NCBI GenBank assembly: GCA_003245695.1
Contig: QKCK01000072.1
Span: 1-35,120 of the forward strand
DNA: 35,120 bases
Reading direction: 5' to 3'
Source: Bacteroidota bacterium
GTDB taxonomy: Bacteria; Bacteroidota; Bacteroidia; Bacteroidales; VadinHA17
Shown piece after piece: positions 33,376 through 35,120 of the stretch. Position 1 is the first letter of the stretch. Each line of letters begins with the position of its first letter. The notes below the pieces were generated by a model. The model saw nothing but the letters and a program-made list of their open reading frames with translations, had not been told where the DNA came from and did no database searches. The position numbers were made by a program, and so were the translations under genes.

Positions 33376-35028
33376 TTACCAGAAATATATGTAAAATGCA
33401 ATAATTACACTGATAATTATTGCTGTATGGACTAAATCCCAGACATTCCAGCTTGCCCTTGTAACTGCACGTTGTTCAGGGGTACCCGACCCGATATAAA
33501 GTCCTTTAATGGAGAGAGGATCAGGTTTCGTTGTAAAGAAGCTTACAACCACTATTATCAATATCACAAGGAAGAAGAGTGCAATTTCATAATGGAGCCA
33601 GTTTGGGGCCACGAAGACTTTATATATAATACTATCCGGATCAAGAGCTCCTGAGAAGATCTTAAGAACCAACCGTAACATGCCAAGAAAAAAACCTGAA
33701 ACAAGACCTGTAAGGCCTGCAGCAGAAGTGGTTCGCTTTGAGAGTATGCCAAGAGCAAAAACAGCAGCAATACCAGGGGCAAGAAGTGACTGAACATCCT
33801 GCAGATATGCATAGAGCACCTTGCCCAGATTTCGCATCACAGGTATCCAGAGAACACCCAGAATCACCACCACTACTGTAGCTATCCTGCCGACACGGAC
33901 CAGCTCTTTCTCTGGCGCATCAGGTTTGATTTTCTGATAAAAATCTATAGTGAACAGCGTAGCAGATGAGTTAAACAATGAGGCAAGTGAACTCATCAAC
34001 GCCGCCAGAAGGCCACCAACAACCAAACCCTTGAATCCTATCGGCAATAGCTCCTTAACCATTGTTGCAAAAGCTGCATCAGATGTTTCAAGTGATAAAA
34101 GTCCCTTTTGATTAAGTGCGAAGGCGATCATTCCCGGAATAAGGAAGATAAATACGGGCGTAAGTTTCAGATATGCTCCGAAAATTGCTCCCCTCCTGGA
34201 GTGTTTTTGATTCCGGCCTGAGAGAACACGCTGAACTATATACTGATCAGTACACCAGTACCAGAAACCAATAATTGCAGATCCAAGAATAACACCTGTC
34301 CACGGATATTCGGGATCATGAGGAGATCTTATCAGTGATGTCATTGAATCACCAAACTCATTTACAGGTACCGCGCGGCAAATATGCATCATTTCATCCC
34401 ATCCGCCTATCTTTATCAGCCCTGCAGCCAGAACGGCAATAGAGCCAATAAGCAAAACCGGAGCCTGTATTACTGAAGTCCAGAGTATTGCCTTCATGCC
34501 ACCCAGTGTAGTATATATACCTGTAAGAACAACCAGCCCTATGGCACTTATCCAGAAGAAATCAATACCCCATATCGTATCTATTCCAAAAACAGCTTTG
34601 AAGACTACCCCTCCTGCATATACCGTAACGGCAACCTTTGTCAGAACATAACTAACCAGTGAGATAACTGAAAGAAATGATCTCGATTGCTTATTATATC
34701 TTTTCTCAAGAAACTCAGGCATTGTAAATACACCTGCCCTTTCGTATAAGGGAACAAACAGCCAGCCTAGCATAAGGATCAGCCAGCCATGCATCTCCCA
34801 GTGAGCCATAGCCATTCCGGAAGAAGCACCAGCACCTGCAAGGCCAACAAGATGTTCCGATCCTATATTTGATGCAAAAATTGAGGCGCCTATGGCAAGC
34901 CATGTAGCATCACGCCCGGCAAGAAAATAGTCTGCTGAAGTGTTATCCTTTGAGCGCATTGCCCACAAAATAACGCCTATTAATGCAACGCAAAACAGGC
35001 CTAATACAATCCAGTCTAGTGGTAACAT
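33376..35028 (-). CDS. SSS-family Na+/sugar symporter
   Basis: The 550-residue inner-membrane protein has about 14 hydrophobic segments and clear SSS/SGLT signatures: DYFLAGRDATWLAIGASIFASN, GSEHLVGLAGAGASSG, TMPEFLEKRYN, YTTLGGMKAILWT and FWYWCTDQYIVQRVL, the last matching sugar-transporting members. It would bring L-arabinose, or a related free sugar, into the cytoplasm with sodium. It is the first gene of the arabinose operon, with araA 26 bp downstream. The start at 35028 (MLPLDWIVLG) leaves a 92-bp AT-rich upstream region to the window edge that carries a 16-bp palindrome. Substrate assignment rests on context. Confidence 0.93.
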   Translation of the reverse strand: MLPLDWIVLGLFCVALIGVILWAMRSKDNTSADYFLAGRDATWLAIGASIFASNIGSEHLVGLAGAGASSGMAMAHWEMHGWLILMLGWLFVPLYERAGVFTMPEFLEKRYNKQSRSFLSVISLVSYVLTKVAVTVYAGGVVFKAVFGIDTIWGIDFFWISAIGLVVLTGIYTTLGGMKAILWTSVIQAPVLLIGSIAVLAAGLIKIGGWDEMMHICRAVPVNEFGDSMTSLIRSPHDPEYPWTGVILGSAIIGFWYWCTDQYIVQRVLSGRNQKHSRRGAIFGAYLKLTPVFIFLIPGMIAFALNQKGLLSLETSDAAFATMVKELLPIGFKGLVVGGLLAALMSSLASLFNSSATLFTIDFYQKIKPDAPEKELVRVGRIATVVVVILGVLWIPVMRNLGKVLYAYLQDVQSLLAPGIAAVFALGILSKRTTSAAGLTGLVSGFFLGMLRLVLKIFSGALDPDSIIYKVFVAPNWLHYEIALFFLVILIIVVVSFFTTKPDPLSIKGLYIGSGTPEQRAVTRASWNVWDLVHTAIIISVIIAFYIYFW

Positions 35029-35052
35029 TTCTACTTAGTTTTTTGGGTTATG

Positions 35053-35068
35053 TATTTTAAGTAAAATA
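35053..35068. promoter_or_regulatory. Palindrome, candidate AraR operator
   Basis: TATTTTA-AG-TAAAATA is a 7-bp perfect inverted repeat around a 2-bp centre, 24 bp before the symporter start. On the minus strand it overlaps a TATATTTT sequence one base off the -7 consensus, so a bound repressor would block the promoter. The link to the Nudix-like regulator is inferred from position. Confidence 0.4.
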
Positions 35069-35120
35069 TAATTGTTTTTTCCTAATGATCTGAATTATAA
35101 AGCAAAATATGTTATCATAC

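Overview
The window (35,120 bp, 23 protein genes, no RNA genes seen) looks like chromosomal DNA of a Bacteroidota member, most likely a Bacteroidales/Marinilabiliales-type glycan degrader. The reasons are a SusC/SusD outer-membrane pair, several lipoprotein or signal-peptide glycoside hydrolases (GH2, GH3, two GH127), a Nudix-family AraR-type regulator, an SSS sugar symporter, the Bacteroidota-typical DUF4294 protein, and little Shine-Dalgarno signal before most starts. Family assignments come from recognising motifs in the translations; no database search was run.

Layout. 1-1.4 kb: the 3' part of a polyprenyl-phosphate sugar-1-phosphate transferase (+), cut by the window edge. 1.4-7.7 kb (-): an unknown secreted protein, then an operon reading susC > susD > lipoprotein that ends in a clear terminator. 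8.0-11.9 kb: a DUF4294 protein (-) divergent from a + strand run of a DUF3267 membrane zincin, a POT-like MFS transporter and an exported PHP-domain phosphoesterase. 11.9-20.4 kb (-): a possible mixed operon, rsmF-like rRNA methyltransferase > xylulokinase > formate-tetrahydrofolate ligase > mobA > GH2 beta-galactosidase; the GH2 gene overlaps the PHP gene tail to tail. 20.6-23.2 kb (-): a GH3 enzyme with a PA14 insert. 23.3-35.0 kb (-): a compact L-arabinose locus, SSS symporter > araA > Nudix regulator > araD > araB > GH127 > GH127 > aldose 1-epimerase, closed by a terminator.

How it works together. The two GH127 lipoproteins (beta-L-arabinofuranosidase family) and perhaps the GH3 enzyme would release arabinose outside the cytoplasm; the epimerase lipoprotein would interconvert anomers; the Na+/sugar symporter would import the sugar; AraA, AraB and AraD convert L-arabinose to D-xylulose 5-phosphate. 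The neighbouring xylulokinase feeds the same intermediate from D-xylulose, although no xylA is present. The Nudix-like protein has lost the catalytic glutamates of the Nudix box and is best read as the arabinose-responsive repressor; a near-perfect 16-bp palindrome 25 bp before the symporter start is the obvious operator candidate.

No gene-free stretch exceeds 300 bp. I see no CRISPR array, insertion sequence, tRNA or rRNA. Nothing in the window is convincingly a wholly new system. The most interesting points are the arabinose locus architecture, the xylulokinase/formyl-THF coupling, and a SusCD operon without any enzyme or regulator beside it.
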